Shown here: piece after piece, positions 33,743 through 43,262 of the stretch | Numbering within the stretch: the stretch's first letter is position 1 | Layout: each line of letters opens with the position of its first letter | Assembly: GCF_017349075.1 (NCBI RefSeq) | Contig: NZ_JAFMOF010000002.1 | Location: 744,001 to 808,000 of the forward strand | DNA from: Streptomyces triculaminicus | GTDB lineage: Bacteria > Actinomycetota > Actinomycetes > Streptomycetales > Streptomycetaceae | Direction of reading: 5' to 3' | DNA length: 64,000 nucleotides | The notes under the pieces: model-generated | Databases searched by the model: none | The model's input: only the letters and a program-made list of their open reading frames with translations | Told to the model about the DNA's origin: nothing | Made by a program: the position numbers and the translations under genes

Positions 33743-34303
33743 TCAGCCGGGGACGACGGACAGGGGGCGCCGCCGCGGTGCGGGCCGGCGCAGGCCGGCC
33801 GGGCTGCCCACGAACGCGGGCTCCTCCAGGGCCGACAGGGGAGCGGGCCGATCGAAGGCGAAGGCCTTGCGGTCGCCGCGTGCCGTGCGGGGCGCGGCGG
33901 GCCCGGGGGAGGGGACGGTCAGCGTGAACCAGACGACCTTCCCGCCGTCGTGGCGCTCGCGCACGCCCCAGCTCGAACTGACCGCCGCCACCAGCGCCAG
34001 CCCCCGGCCGTGGGTGCTGCCGGCGTCCACGTCCGCGACGCGCGGCAGCCGGGGATCGTGGTCGCTCACCGAGACGGTGAGGCGGTTCAACACGAGCTCG
34101 ATCTCGACGGTGCAGCGCTTGTCGGGTTCGGCGTGCTGGTGGACGTTGGTGAGCAATTCGGTGACACCGAGCGCGGCGGGGTCGATGAGGGGATCGAGAT
34201 GCCAGTAACGCAGCTGCGCAGATACGATTCTGCGGACCTGGCCGATCCGTTGGGGCAGAGCCTGGAGCTCCACGGTGCAGTGCTTGTTCACTCGGCTGAT
34301 CAC
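33743..34303 (-). CDS. HATPase-domain protein (anti-sigma regulatory factor-like)
   Basis: A 186-residue cytosolic protein with a GHKL/HATPase_c domain of the RsbW/SpoIIAB-like class abundant in Streptomyces. N-box ALGVTELLTNVHQHA and G-box HGRGLALVAAV are visible; no histidine kinase dimerisation domain is present. A proline/arginine-rich tail of about 45 residues follows. Such proteins often bind sigma factors or anti-sigma antagonists; no partner is encoded next to it. GTG 34303 has GGAG about 9 bases upstream. Confidence 0.8.
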   Translation of the reverse strand: MISRVNKHCTVELQALPQRIGQVRRIVSAQLRYWHLDPLIDPAALGVTELLTNVHQHAEPDKRCTVEIELVLNRLTVSVSDHDPRLPRVADVDAGSTHGRGLALVAAVSSSWGVRERHDGGKVVWFTLTVPSPGPAAPRTARGDRKAFAFDRPAPLSALEEPAFVGSPAGLRRPAPRRRPLSVVPG

Positions 34304-34510
34304 GGCTGCGACTCCCTGAAGAAGTAGGGCTAGCCTGATGCAGATGGCGTTGCGAAAGTCGTGCGGTACGCGCCTGTTGCGGTCCCGCGGCGCGGGCCAC
34401 CGGACCGATCGGCGGTAACTGATCCCGAGCGTGACCGCCGAAAACCCTCAGTGATGCTGGTACGAGTCAAGGGTCGACTCTCGCGGCCACCTTCGCAACT
34501 CCTGCACCCT

Positions 34511-34858
34511 TCAGTGCTTCGCCGTGCTTCCGTGCGCCGACCGAACGACCTCCAGAAAGCGGTTGACCACCGCTTCGCCCTCGTCCTCGCGGGTCGCACC
34601 CCCGGGCGGGTGGTCCTCGGGCCGGCCCAGGGTGAGCCGGTAGCGGTGGCCGTTGACGGTGGCCCGCGCCTGGTCCGGGCCGGCGAACCACGGCTTGCCC
34701 GCCTGGACCGAGTCCACCGGAGCGCTGTCGATCTCCCGCCCGTAGCTGGTCAGCAGCTCCAGCCGGCCGTCCCGGATCCGCACCTGGCCGGCCCGCGTCA
34801 GGGAGCGATGGGAACGCTCGATCCGTACCCCTGTCGCGCTGAACTCCGGTTCCGCCAC
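34511..34858 (-). CDS. Hypothetical protein
   Basis: A 115-residue soluble protein with no motif I recognise. The central part alternates short beta-like stretches (QVRIRDGRLELLTSYGREI, HRYRLTLGRPEDHPPGG) and the C-terminus is helical. The GTG start follows AGGAGAGG with good spacing, supporting a real gene. It is upstream of, and in line with, the HATPase protein gene but 207 bases away, and divergent from a PLP enzyme. Confidence 0.65.
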   Translation of the reverse strand: MAEPEFSATGVRIERSHRSLTRAGQVRIRDGRLELLTSYGREIDSAPVDSVQAGKPWFAGPDQARATVNGHRYRLTLGRPEDHPPGGATREDEGEAVVNRFLEVVRSAHGSTAKH

Positions 34859-34999
34859 GGCGCACCGCCTCTCCTGCCGGATGTCGCTGTCCGTTGCGCA
34901 GTCTGCCCGTGCGCGGGCCCGGACACCAGTGCCCCTTTATGATCGGAACGCCCGAGTGGTCCGCCTGAGCCCGTACGGAACACCCCTTAGGAGCGGCGC

Positions 35000-36136
35000 G
35001 TGAACAGCACAGGGCACACGGGAGCGGCCGGTCCGGCCGTGCCCACCGTCGACGTCGACCACAGCGACCCGGCCTACCGGGCCTGGCTCAAAGAGGCCAT
35101 CCGCAAGGTCCAGGCCGACGCCAACCGTTCGGCCGACACCCACCTGCTGCGCTTCCCGCTGCCCCCCGAATGGGGCATCGACCTCTACCTGAAGGACGAG
35201 TCCACCCACCCGACCGGCAGCCTCAAGCACCGCCTCGCCCGCTCCCTGTTCCTCTACGGCCTGTGCAACGGCTGGATCCGCCCCGAGGCCTGCGTCATCG
35301 AGGCCTCCAGCGGCTCCACCGCCGTCTCCGAGGCCTACTTCGCCCAGCTGATCGGCGTGCCCTTCGTCGCCGTCATGCCGCGCACGACCAGCCGCGAGAA
35401 GTGCCGCCTGATCGAGTTCCACGGCGGTCGGTGCCACTTCGTGGACGACCCCCGGACGATGTACGCGGAGGCGGCCGCCCTGGCCGAGCGGTCCGGAGGC
35501 CATTACATCGACCAGTTCACCTACGCAGAACGGGCCACCGACTGGCGCGGCAACAACAACATCGCCGAGTCCGTGTACAGCCAGCTGCGCCGGGAGCGGC
35601 ACCCCGAGCCCGCGTGGATCGTCGCGACCGCGGGCACCGGCGGCACCTCGGCGACCATCGCCCGCTACACCCGCTACATGCAGTACGACACCCGCGTCTG
35701 CGTCGCCGACCCGGAGAACTCCTGCTTCTTCGACGGCTGGCGCGAGAACGACCCCACCGCGACCAGCGACCGGAGCTCGCGCATCGAGGGCATCGGCCGC
35801 CCGCGCATGGAACCGAGCTTCGTGCCCTGGGCGATCGACCGGATGATGAAGGTCCCCGATGCCGCGAGCGTCGCGGCCGTCCGCGCGCTCGAGGAGGCCA
35901 TCGGCCGCAAGGCGGGCGGCTCCACCGGCACCGGCCTGTGGAGTTCGCTGAAGATCGTCGCGGAGATGGTCGGCGAGGGGCGCACGGGCAGCGTCGTCAC
36001 CCTCATCTGCGACCCCGGCGAGCGCTACCTCGACACCTACTACTCCGACGCCTGGCTGGCCGAACAGGGCCTGGACATCCAGCCCTACGCCCTGGCGATC
36101 ACCGGCTTCCTGGCGACCGGCCGCTGGCCCGACTGA
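35000..36136 (+). CDS. PLP-dependent cysteine-synthase-like enzyme
   Basis: A 378-residue fold-type II PLP enzyme of the cysteine synthase/cystathionine beta-synthase family. The PLP lysine is K76 in [12 protein letters not shown], the phosphate loop is [13 protein letters not shown], and a substrate loop is [16 protein letters not shown]. It lacks a CBS domain. The length exceeds that of CysK (about 310), and the active-site context differs, so it may act on a substrate other than O-acetylserine. GTG 35000 follows AGGAGC. It stands alone between divergent and convergent neighbours. Confidence 0.82.
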   Translation: MNSTGHTGAAGPAVPTVDVDHSDPAYRAWLKEAIRKVQADANRSADTHLLRFPLPPEWGIDLYLKDESTHPTGSLKHRLARSLFLYGLCNGWIRPEACVIEASSGSTAVSEAYFAQLIGVPFVAVMPRTTSREKCRLIEFHGGRCHFVDDPRTMYAEAAALAERSGGHYIDQFTYAERATDWRGNNNIAESVYSQLRRERHPEPAWIVATAGTGGTSATIARYTRYMQYDTRVCVADPENSCFFDGWRENDPTATSDRSSRIEGIGRPRMEPSFVPWAIDRMMKVPDAASVAAVRALEEAIGRKAGGSTGTGLWSSLKIVAEMVGEGRTGSVVTLICDPGERYLDTYYSDAWLAEQGLDIQPYALAITGFLATGRWPD

Positions 36137-36211
36137 CGCGCCGGTCCACCCGAGGCCGAGCCCCTCCGAGCCCGTAGTCCGCCCGAGTCCCCGAGGCCCC
36201 GGCCCCCGCGC

Positions 36212-37078
36212 TCAGCCGACCGGCCGGAACCCGTCCGCGCCCCGCCCCGGGCTCCCCGGGTTCGCGCCGGCCACCACCAGCTCCGGCAGTCGCTCGGCGA
36301 TCTCCGCGCGGGCCGTGGCGGGCAGGCCCGCGTCCGTCACCAGCGCGTCGACCTCGTCCAGCGTGGCGAACGAGCTCAGCCCGACCGTGCCCCACTTGGT
36401 GTGGTCCGCGAGGGCCACCACCCGCCGGGCGGAGCGCACGAAGTGCCGGTTCGTCTCGGCCTCGGCGAGGTTGGGCGTGGACAGGCCGGCCTCGGCGGAT
36501 ATGCCGTGCACCCCGATGAACAGCACGTCGAAGCGGAGCGAGCGGATCGCCGCGTCCGCGACCGGACCGACCAGCGTGTCCGAGGGCGTGCGCACACCGC
36601 CCGTCAGCACCACGGTCGCGGCGCCCGGACGGGCCGGCGTGCCGGGAGCCGCCCGCTGGGCGGTGTGGAACACCTCCGCCACCCGTACCGAGTTGGTGAC
36701 GATCGTCAGATCGGGGACATCCACCAGCCGCTGGGCCAGCGCGTACGCCGTCGTCCCGCCCGCCAGCGCTATGGCGCTGCCCCGCACGGCCATCTCGGCG
36801 GCGGCCCGGGCGATGTCCTCCTTGGCGCTGAGCTCCAGCGCCGACTTGGCCTCGAAACCGGGCTCGTGCGTCGTCGCCTCCGCCACCGGCACCGCACCGC
36901 CGTGCACCTTCTCCACGACGCCCTGCCGGGCCAGCGCGTCCAGGTCGCGCCGGACCGTCATGTCCGAGACGTTCAGCCGCCGCGTCAGCTCGTTGACCCG
37001 CACCCCGCCGCGCCGCCTGACCTCGTCGAGGATCAGGGCGCGACGCTGCTCCGCCAGGAGATTCTGGTGGTCACTCAC
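36212..37078 (-). CDS. DeoR family transcriptional regulator
   Basis: A 288-residue DeoR/GlpR-type regulator. The N-terminal HTH (about residues 6-60, with RVNELTRRLNVSDMTVRRDLDALARQG) is typical, and the C-terminal DeoR sensor domain carries the NagB-like segments IALAGGTTAYALAQ and FIGVHGISAEAGLS that bind a sugar phosphate. GTG 37078 follows GGAAGGA; longer in-frame starts are GC-shadow. No sugar gene is adjacent, so its target is unclear. Confidence 0.88.
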   Translation of the reverse strand: MSDHQNLLAEQRRALILDEVRRRGGVRVNELTRRLNVSDMTVRRDLDALARQGVVEKVHGGAVPVAEATTHEPGFEAKSALELSAKEDIARAAAEMAVRGSAIALAGGTTAYALAQRLVDVPDLTIVTNSVRVAEVFHTAQRAAPGTPARPGAATVVLTGGVRTPSDTLVGPVADAAIRSLRFDVLFIGVHGISAEAGLSTPNLAEAETNRHFVRSARRVVALADHTKWGTVGLSSFATLDEVDALVTDAGLPATARAEIAERLPELVVAGANPGSPGRGADGFRPVG

Positions 37079-37232
37079 CCGAACCGTCCTTCCCGGTCGA
37101 CCGCCGCCCGTCGTGCGCGCACATCCTCCCACGCGTGTACGACAACACCCGCTCGCTTCCCGGCGATCGGACGGCCACCTCAACGGCCACGGCCACGTCC
37201 ATGGCCACCTCCACCCGCCGGCCGACACGTCG

Positions 37233-39475
37233 TCAGGGCAGCTCGGGCAGGTCCTCGGGATACAGCAGGGTGAGGTCCTCCGTGCTGGGCGCGGCCAGTT
37301 GCGCCACCCGGCCCGCGTGCCGCTCGACCATCGCCTCGAACGTCTGCCGGGCGGTACGGCCGTTGCCGAACGCCGGGCCCTTGGGGAGGGCCGTGAAGTA
37401 CCGCAGCAGCGCCTCGGCCGCGCCCTCGCCGATCCGGTACTCGTGCTCGTCCGCCTGCTGCCGCACGATGCGCAGCAGCTCCTGCGGGGCGTAGTCGCCG
37501 AAGGTGATGGTGCGCGAGAAGCGCGACGCCACCCCGGGGTTGACGGTCAGGAAGCGGTCCATCTCGGCGGTGTACCCGGCGACGATGACCACCACCTCGT
37601 CGCGGTGGTCCTCCATCAGCTTCACCAGCGTGTCGATGGCCTCCCGCCCGAAGTCCCGCCCGGAGTCCTCCGGTGCCAGGGCGTACGCCTCGTCGATGAA
37701 GAGCACGCCGCCGCGGGCCCGGTCGAAGGCCTCCTGCGTACGGATGGCGGTGGAACCGATGTGCTCGCCCACCAGGTCCACCCGCGACACCTCCACCAGG
37801 TGCCCGCGCTCCAGCACCCCGAGGTCGGCCAGGATCTCGCCGTAGAGACGGGCGACGGTGGTCTTGCCCGTGCCGGGGGAGCCGGTGAAGACCAGGTGAC
37901 GGCGGACGGACGCGGCCTTGAGGCCCGCCTGTCGCCGGCGCCGCCCCACCTCGATCATGTCGGTCAGGGCGCGGACCTCGCGTTTGACGCTGTCCAGGCC
38001 CACCAGGGCGTCCAGCGCTCCCAGCGCCGCCGGCGGACGGGCCCGTCCTCCGCGAATTCGTAGCCCCCGCGCGCGCACCGCTCGGTGTGACAGGCGGTCA
38101 GCGTCGCGCGGCAGCCGTCGATGACGTGGAAGCCGTAGCCGCCGCTGCCCGTCACCCGGCAGTCGTCGAACGTGCCCCGGCCCTCCGCCGAGACGTAGAA
38201 GCCCGCCTCGGCCGGCGAGGTCACCGTGCAGCGCTCGACGCGGGGGTCGGCGCCCTTGGCGACGATGACGCCGGTGGAGGTCGCGTCGATGGTGCAGCCG
38301 GCCAGCGTGCCACCGCTGCCGTGGCCGCGGAACCAGGCCCCCGTGGTCGCCTCCCGGATCCGGGAGTCCGTCAGATGGGCGGTCGCGCCGCCGCTCACCG
38401 ACACGGCGGTGCCCCGCACCCGCGTCAGGTCGCTGTCGGTGACCTCCGCGCCGGAGCCACGGTCCAGCACGAACAGCGCGTCCGGCACGTCGTGCACCCG
38501 GCAGGAAGCGAGGCGGGCGCCTGCCCCGTCGCTGACCCACACCGCCGGATAGTCGCCGGTGCTGTCGTGGATCTCGCACTGCTCCGCCTCGACCCGCGTG
38601 CCCGGATCCCACACCGACAGGCCGTTGCGGCCGAAGCGGCGCACGGTCGAGCGGGTCATCGTCAGCACCGAACGCGAGCGCAGGTCCACGGCGTTCTCCG
38701 GGACGTCGTGGATGTCGCAGTCGGCCAGGGCCAGCACCGCACCGGTGTCCAGCGTCACGCCGTCGGCGGAGGTGCGGTGCACCCGGCAGTCCGTCATGCG
38801 CCCCGCGGCGCGCGCCGCGACCTGCACGCCGGTGCCCTTGATCTCGTAGACCTCGCAGCCCACCGCCTCCAGGGTGCTGCCCTCGCCCGTCAGCGACAGC
38901 CCGGCCCCCCGGGAGTGGTGGACCCGGCAGCGTTCCAGGCGCGGCTCGGCCCCGCCGCTCACGGCGACGCCGGACTGCCCCGCGGCCACCACCTCGCAGT
39001 CCTCGAAGACGCCGCCGGAGCCGTCCAGCACGCTGATGCCGACGCCCGAGGGGTTGTCGACCAGGCAGCGCCGTACGGTCGGCCGCGCCCCGCCGCGCAC
39101 CTCGATGCCGGCCGCGGACCGCGTCACCACCCGCACGTCCGTCAGCTCCGGCGCCCCGCCCTCCACCAGAAGGGCGGGCTCGGCCGCGTCATGGCCCTCG
39201 ATCAGCAGGTCCCCGAGCGTCGCGGAGGCCCGTACGGTCACGGCGACACCCTCGGTGGGGGCGATGCGCACCGCGCCGCGCGAGCCCTCGCTGCCCCGCA
39301 GGATGACGGCCCGGGCGACGATCACGTTCTCGCGGTAGGTGCCCGGCGCCACGGACAGCACGTCCCCGTCGCCCGCCGCCTCGAGCGCCGAGGCGAGGGA
39401 GTCGTACTCTCCCGTGCGCCGCCGCCAGCGCGCCGTGCCGGCGTGCGTCACCTGGACCACCGAGCCCTGTGCCAT
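37233..39475 (-). CDS. Right-handed beta-helix/AAA ATPase fusion, interrupted by a one-base frameshift
   Basis: Read as one gene it encodes about 747 residues. The N-terminal 475 or so form a right-handed parallel beta-helix with some 15 regular turns (for example [18 protein letters not shown]). The C-terminal 260 form a CbxX/CfqX-type AAA ATPase with Walker [10 protein letters not shown] and Walker [10 protein letters not shown]. The first frame runs into [10 protein letters not shown] at about 38025-38036, whereas the other frame there gives [17 protein letters not shown]; one missing base in the GC-rich tract explains this. AAA domains of this class act with type VII secretion (EccA) or Rubisco activation; the role of this fusion is unknown. 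ATG 39475 is the preferred start; ATG 39511 is possible. Confidence 0.78.
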
Positions 39476-39583
39476 GGCGCTGCTGTGCCCCCGCCTCGAG
39501 TGTGTGTGCATCCGGGAAGGACGCGTACCGGCGGCACCACCGTAGCGCGCGCGGGGCACGGGGGTCGGCCGCTCGGTCCGTTG

Positions 39584-40183
39584 TCAACTTCCCGCGTCCG
39601 CGCGGCCCCAGGTGTGCCCGGCCCGCTCCCAGGCCCGGTCCCACTGGGCGAACCGCCGCCGGGCGAGGCGCCAGAGGACCAGCCGGCGCAGCCCCTCCAC
39701 CAGGGCGGCCGTCGCGGCGGCAGCGCCGGTGCCGGCGAGCACGGCGTGGACGGCGGCCGTCGCGTCGTCCAGGGGGCGCGCCGCGACGCGGCCGAGGTCG
39801 TCGGTCCACAGCGGGAACCTCTTGCCGGGAACGGCGGTCTGACGGGCGGCCACCGTGCCCGTGCGCTCCCGGCCGTCCGGGCCCGGCCAGCGGGCCACGA
39901 CGTGGTGGTACCCGTCGCGCCCCGCGCGTGCCTCCAGACCGGCGTCGTCCGTCGCCGGTACGGCCCGCACGGCCGTCGCGGTCACCAGATGCCGGTGCAG
40001 GTGCTGTTCGCGGACGGTCGCGCGCAGCGCCTGATGGGCGGCCGTGCCCGTCACCCAGCCGGCGACCGGGCCCGCCATGAGGACCAGCACCACGGCGGCC
40101 ACCCCTGCCCACGCCTCCAGGACATCGCTGCGACGGCGCAGCGGGTTGCGCCGCCAGCGCCACACGAACGCCTTCGCACGCAC
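39584..40183 (-). CDS. Rv1733c-family membrane protein
   Basis: A 199-residue protein with two membrane segments (about residues 27-46 and 145-165) and an extracellular loop of about 100 residues between them, the layout of the mycobacterial Rv1733c family. The cytoplasmic ends are rich in arginine and tryptophan (FVWRWRRNPLRRRSD). No function is known. GTG 40183 lies about 9 bases after AAGGGG; GTG 40192 is alternative. It is upstream of the beta-helix/AAA gene on the same strand but 108 bases away. Confidence 0.72.
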   Translation of the reverse strand: MRAKAFVWRWRRNPLRRRSDVLEAWAGVAAVVLVLMAGPVAGWVTGTAAHQALRATVREQHLHRHLVTATAVRAVPATDDAGLEARAGRDGYHHVVARWPGPDGRERTGTVAARQTAVPGKRFPLWTDDLGRVAARPLDDATAAVHAVLAGTGAAAATAALVEGLRRLVLWRLARRRFAQWDRAWERAGHTWGRADAGS

Positions 40184-40341
40184 AGTGCTCACCCCCTTAC
40201 CCGTCCGTAGATACCTCACGGGGCGCGGCGCATGCGGGGGAAGGGGGAGCGGAGACCAAAATCACCCCCCGCGGAGGCCGACAATGGCGGCATGTTGACG
40301 ACAGCCGCGACAAGAAGGGACGGGTCAGGACAAGAGGGGAC

Positions 40342-41181
40342 TCATTCCAGTACTTCCACGGAATCCCCGACACGCACCACTCCGGTGTGCTCCGGGATGA
40401 GGTTCCTGCCGAACACCAGGCTGCCGTCGACGCGGTGGTGCCGCGCGAGGGTGCGCAGCGGCTCCTTGCCCCGCTCGGCGGTGCGCTGGTCGACGGTGGT
40501 GACCACGCAGCGGCCGCAGGGCTTGACGGCCCGGAAGGTCACCTCCCCGACGCGCACCCGCCGCCAGCCGTCCTCGGCCCGGGGCGCGGTGTTCCCGACG
40601 ACCAGGTTGGGCCGGAAGCGGTCCATGGGCAGCGGGCCCTCGGCGGCGTGGTCGCCCGCGGCTATCAGGGAATTGAGCGCCTCGAGCGAGGCGGTGGTGG
40701 TCACCAGCAGGGGAAAGCCGTCGGCGAACGTGACCGTGTCGCCAGGACGGGAGTAATCGGGATCGACCGGGCGTCGCCGCGCGGGGTCGTCCATGTACGC
40801 GAGGCGGGCCTCGCCCCCCAGGAAGGCGCTCAGCCACGCGTCGGCGGCGGCGCCGGCGGGCACCGCCTCCACCTTGTCCTTGAAGACCTCCGCGACGATC
40901 GTGCCCACCCGGTCCGCCGGGCCGGGCACGGCCACCTCGATCGGGCCGGCCCCCGGGGCGCTCATCCGGACCCCGCCGCCCGGCAGGAGCTCGGCCGAGG
41001 CCAACGCCAGCCGCGGCTCCTGCCGTTGGGTGATGATCCGGCCGTCCGGCCCGACGACCGTCCACCGCCGGTCCCCGGCGAGCCCCCACGGCTCCACGGC
41101 CGCCTCGCCGGGCGCGCACCCCGCCATCGACTTGACCGGATAGAAGCGGATCGCTGTCAGTACAGGCTCAGGCTCGGACAT
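40342..41181 (-). CDS. MOSC domain protein (mARC/YcbX-like)
   Basis: A 279-residue protein with an N-terminal MOSC beta-barrel (FYPVKSMAGCAPGEAAVEPWGLAGDRRW) and a C-terminal MOSC domain containing KPCGRCVVTTVD, whose cysteine binds the sulfurated molybdenum cofactor in mARC-type enzymes. YcbX and mARC reduce N-hydroxylated compounds with electrons from a ferredoxin or cytochrome partner; no ferredoxin domain is fused here. ATG 41181 gives MSEPEPVLTAIRFYPVKS, a normal start. Confidence 0.85.
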   Translation of the reverse strand: MSEPEPVLTAIRFYPVKSMAGCAPGEAAVEPWGLAGDRRWTVVGPDGRIITQRQEPRLALASAELLPGGGVRMSAPGAGPIEVAVPGPADRVGTIVAEVFKDKVEAVPAGAAADAWLSAFLGGEARLAYMDDPARRRPVDPDYSRPGDTVTFADGFPLLVTTTASLEALNSLIAAGDHAAEGPLPMDRFRPNLVVGNTAPRAEDGWRRVRVGEVTFRAVKPCGRCVVTTVDQRTAERGKEPLRTLARHHRVDGSLVFGRNLIPEHTGVVRVGDSVEVLE

Positions 41182-41266
41182 GCGGTCATTTTGCCAGCCG
41201 GATATGACAGTTGGGCGGCCGGAGTCGCCGGACCCGCCGCGACGGCGGGCTCCCGGCGGGCGACGG

Positions 41267-41761
41267 TCAGTAACCGCCCTGGTCCGGCCAGGCGCGGCCG
41301 TTGTGCGGCTCCTCGTACTGCGCTCCGGCCGGGCGGGGCGCGACCGGGCGCATGGCGTCGAAGCCCCCCGGGTTCGGGGACGCCGCGGGGCGCTGCTGCT
41401 GGTACTGCTGCGGGCCGGTGTAGCCGCGCTGCGCCCCGGCCTGCTGCGGGATGTACGGCGCGGGCGCCTGCTGCAGTCCCCCGGGCTGCGCCGGGGCGGG
41501 GTTGCCGCCGCCGTACTGCGGCGCCTGCGGGGCGTAGCCGCCCTGCGGGGCCTGCGGGCCCGGGTGGGAGGACGGGCCGGAGGGCAGGGCAGGCAGCGCG
41601 GGCAGGTTGCTGCCGCCCCGGAAGTCGTACGGGGAGGACACCTGGATCGGCGCGATCTGCGGCGTACCGCGCTCGGCGACGAGGCTGTCGTAGATGGGGG
41701 TGTCCGGAAAAGACGAGGAGGCGTAGTAGCCGCCGCCGTAGGTGCTGCGGGGGGAGGTCAT
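41267..41761 (-). CDS. DUF6643-type Pro/Gln/Gly-rich protein
   Basis: A 164-residue low-complexity protein. The first 55 residues are ordered-looking (TPIYDSLVAERGTPQIAPIQV), and the rest is rich in Pro, Gln, Gly and Tyr (repeated QAPQ-type and QQYQQQ-type stretches). No signal peptide or membrane segment is visible. The resemblance to DUF6643 is recalled, not computed. ATG 41761 is chosen because the conserved part begins MTSPRSTYGGGYYASSSFPD; no strong ribosome site is seen. It is divergent from a TerD gene. Confidence 0.6.
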   Translation of the reverse strand: MTSPRSTYGGGYYASSSFPDTPIYDSLVAERGTPQIAPIQVSSPYDFRGGSNLPALPALPSGPSSHPGPQAPQGGYAPQAPQYGGGNPAPAQPGGLQQAPAPYIPQQAGAQRGYTGPQQYQQQRPAASPNPGGFDAMRPVAPRPAGAQYEEPHNGRAWPDQGGY

Positions 41762-41924
41762 AGCCCATAAGTTAAGCCCATGGTGTGCCGGTTGGGGAGG
41801 GCGGTATGGGGGTTGATTGCGGTGCTCGGAGGGGCTGCGGATCACCAAAGCGATCGAACCCGGGAAAATCGGTCGCCAAGGTACGTTGGGATCATGTAAA
41901 GACCGGCCTCGGGAGGGGTGCAGC

Positions 41925-43208
41925 ATGGGGATGCTCAAAGGCGCCAATGTCAGGATTCCTGCGCAGGTGGTACGGATCGAATTGGGCCGGGGCACCGGCC
42001 CGGGCGTGCCCGATGTCGACGCGTCGGCGCTGCTGCTGACGGGAGGCAGGGTCCGCTCCGACGCCGACTTCGTCTTCTACAACCAGCCCCGCCACGCCTC
42101 CGGCGCCGTGCGGCACGAGGGCAGGCGCCCCGCCGGCGACGCCGTGGCCGACACCCTCACCGTCGACCTCGGCGCGGTCGAGCCCGAGGTGGAGCGGGTG
42201 GTCCTCGCGGCCTCCGCCGACGGCGGCAGCTTCGCCCGGGTGCCCGGGCTCCACATCCGCGTCCTGGACGCGGCGGGCGGAGCGGAGCTGGCCCGGTTCG
42301 ACAGCCAGGACGCCACCGTCGAGACCGCCCTCGTCCTGGGGGAGCTCTACCGGCGCCAGGGCGAGTGGAAGTTCCGCGCCGTGGGCCAGGGCTACAGCAG
42401 CGGCCTCGCGGGCCTCGCCACCGACTTCGGCATCACCGTCGACGCCCCGGGCCCCGCCCCGCGGGCCGCTCCGGCTCCCGTGGCGGCACCGGCTCCCGTG
42501 GCCCCGTCCGCTCCGGCGGCCGCCCCGGCCCCCGCGCGCACTCCCGCGCCCGCCGCCCCGCCCGCGCCCGTACGGCTCACCAAGGTCACGCTCACCAAGG
42601 ATGCCCCGGCCGTCTCCCTGGCCAAGCAGGGCGGCACCTCCGGCACGATGCGCGTCAACCTCAACTGGCAGGTCAACAAGCAGTTCAAGGGCTGGGGCCG
42701 CAGGCTCGGCAAGGCCATGGCCGTGCACAGCGACCTGGACCTCGACCTGGGAGCCCTCTTCGAGCTCAGCGACGGCAGCAAGGGCGTGGTGCAGGCGCTG
42801 GGCAACTCCTTCGGAGCGCTCCGCCAGCCGCCCTACATCCACCTCGACGGCGACGACCGCACCGGCGCCGTGGAGACCGGCGAGAACCTCACCATCAACC
42901 TCGACCACATCGGTGCGCTCCGCCGCATCCTGGTCTTCGTCACCATCTACGAAGGCGCCCGCAGCTTCGCCGGCCTGCACGCCACCGTCACCCTCCACCC
43001 CCAGCACGGCGCGCCCATCGACTTCTCCCTGGACGAGTGCACCGTGCTCTCCAACGTCTGCGCCCTGGCCCTGATCACCAACACCGGCAAGGACCTCGTC
43101 GTCCAGCGCGAGGCCCGCTACCTGGTCCCCGACCGCGGCGTCAGCCCCCAGCGCACCCTCGACCGGGCCTACGGCTGGGGCATGAACTGGACACCCGGCC
43201 GCAAGTGA
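41925..43208 (+). CDS. TerD family protein with two TerD domains
   Basis: A 427-residue cytosolic protein. Two TerD domains (about residues 1-178 and 235-427) are joined by a Pro/Ala-rich linker of about 50 residues. Both carry the aspartate-rich calcium-binding type motif: the first has [11 protein letters not shown] and the second [14 protein letters not shown]. TerD proteins are linked to tellurite resistance, stress and calcium signalling. ATG 41925 follows GGGAGGGG. Domain two lacks the exact DADF arrangement, so calcium binding there is less certain. It stands alone, away from a full ter operon. Confidence 0.85.
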   Translation: MGMLKGANVRIPAQVVRIELGRGTGPGVPDVDASALLLTGGRVRSDADFVFYNQPRHASGAVRHEGRRPAGDAVADTLTVDLGAVEPEVERVVLAASADGGSFARVPGLHIRVLDAAGGAELARFDSQDATVETALVLGELYRRQGEWKFRAVGQGYSSGLAGLATDFGITVDAPGPAPRAAPAPVAAPAPVAPSAPAAAPAPARTPAPAAPPAPVRLTKVTLTKDAPAVSLAKQGGTSGTMRVNLNWQVNKQFKGWGRRLGKAMAVHSDLDLDLGALFELSDGSKGVVQALGNSFGALRQPPYIHLDGDDRTGAVETGENLTINLDHIGALRRILVFVTIYEGARSFAGLHATVTLHPQHGAPIDFSLDECTVLSNVCALALITNTGKDLVVQREARYLVPDRGVSPQRTLDRAYGWGMNWTPGRK

Positions 43209-43262
43209 CCCGGCCCCGCCGCACGGGGGAGCGGCCGGCCGGGACACGGGCCCGAGGCCGCT

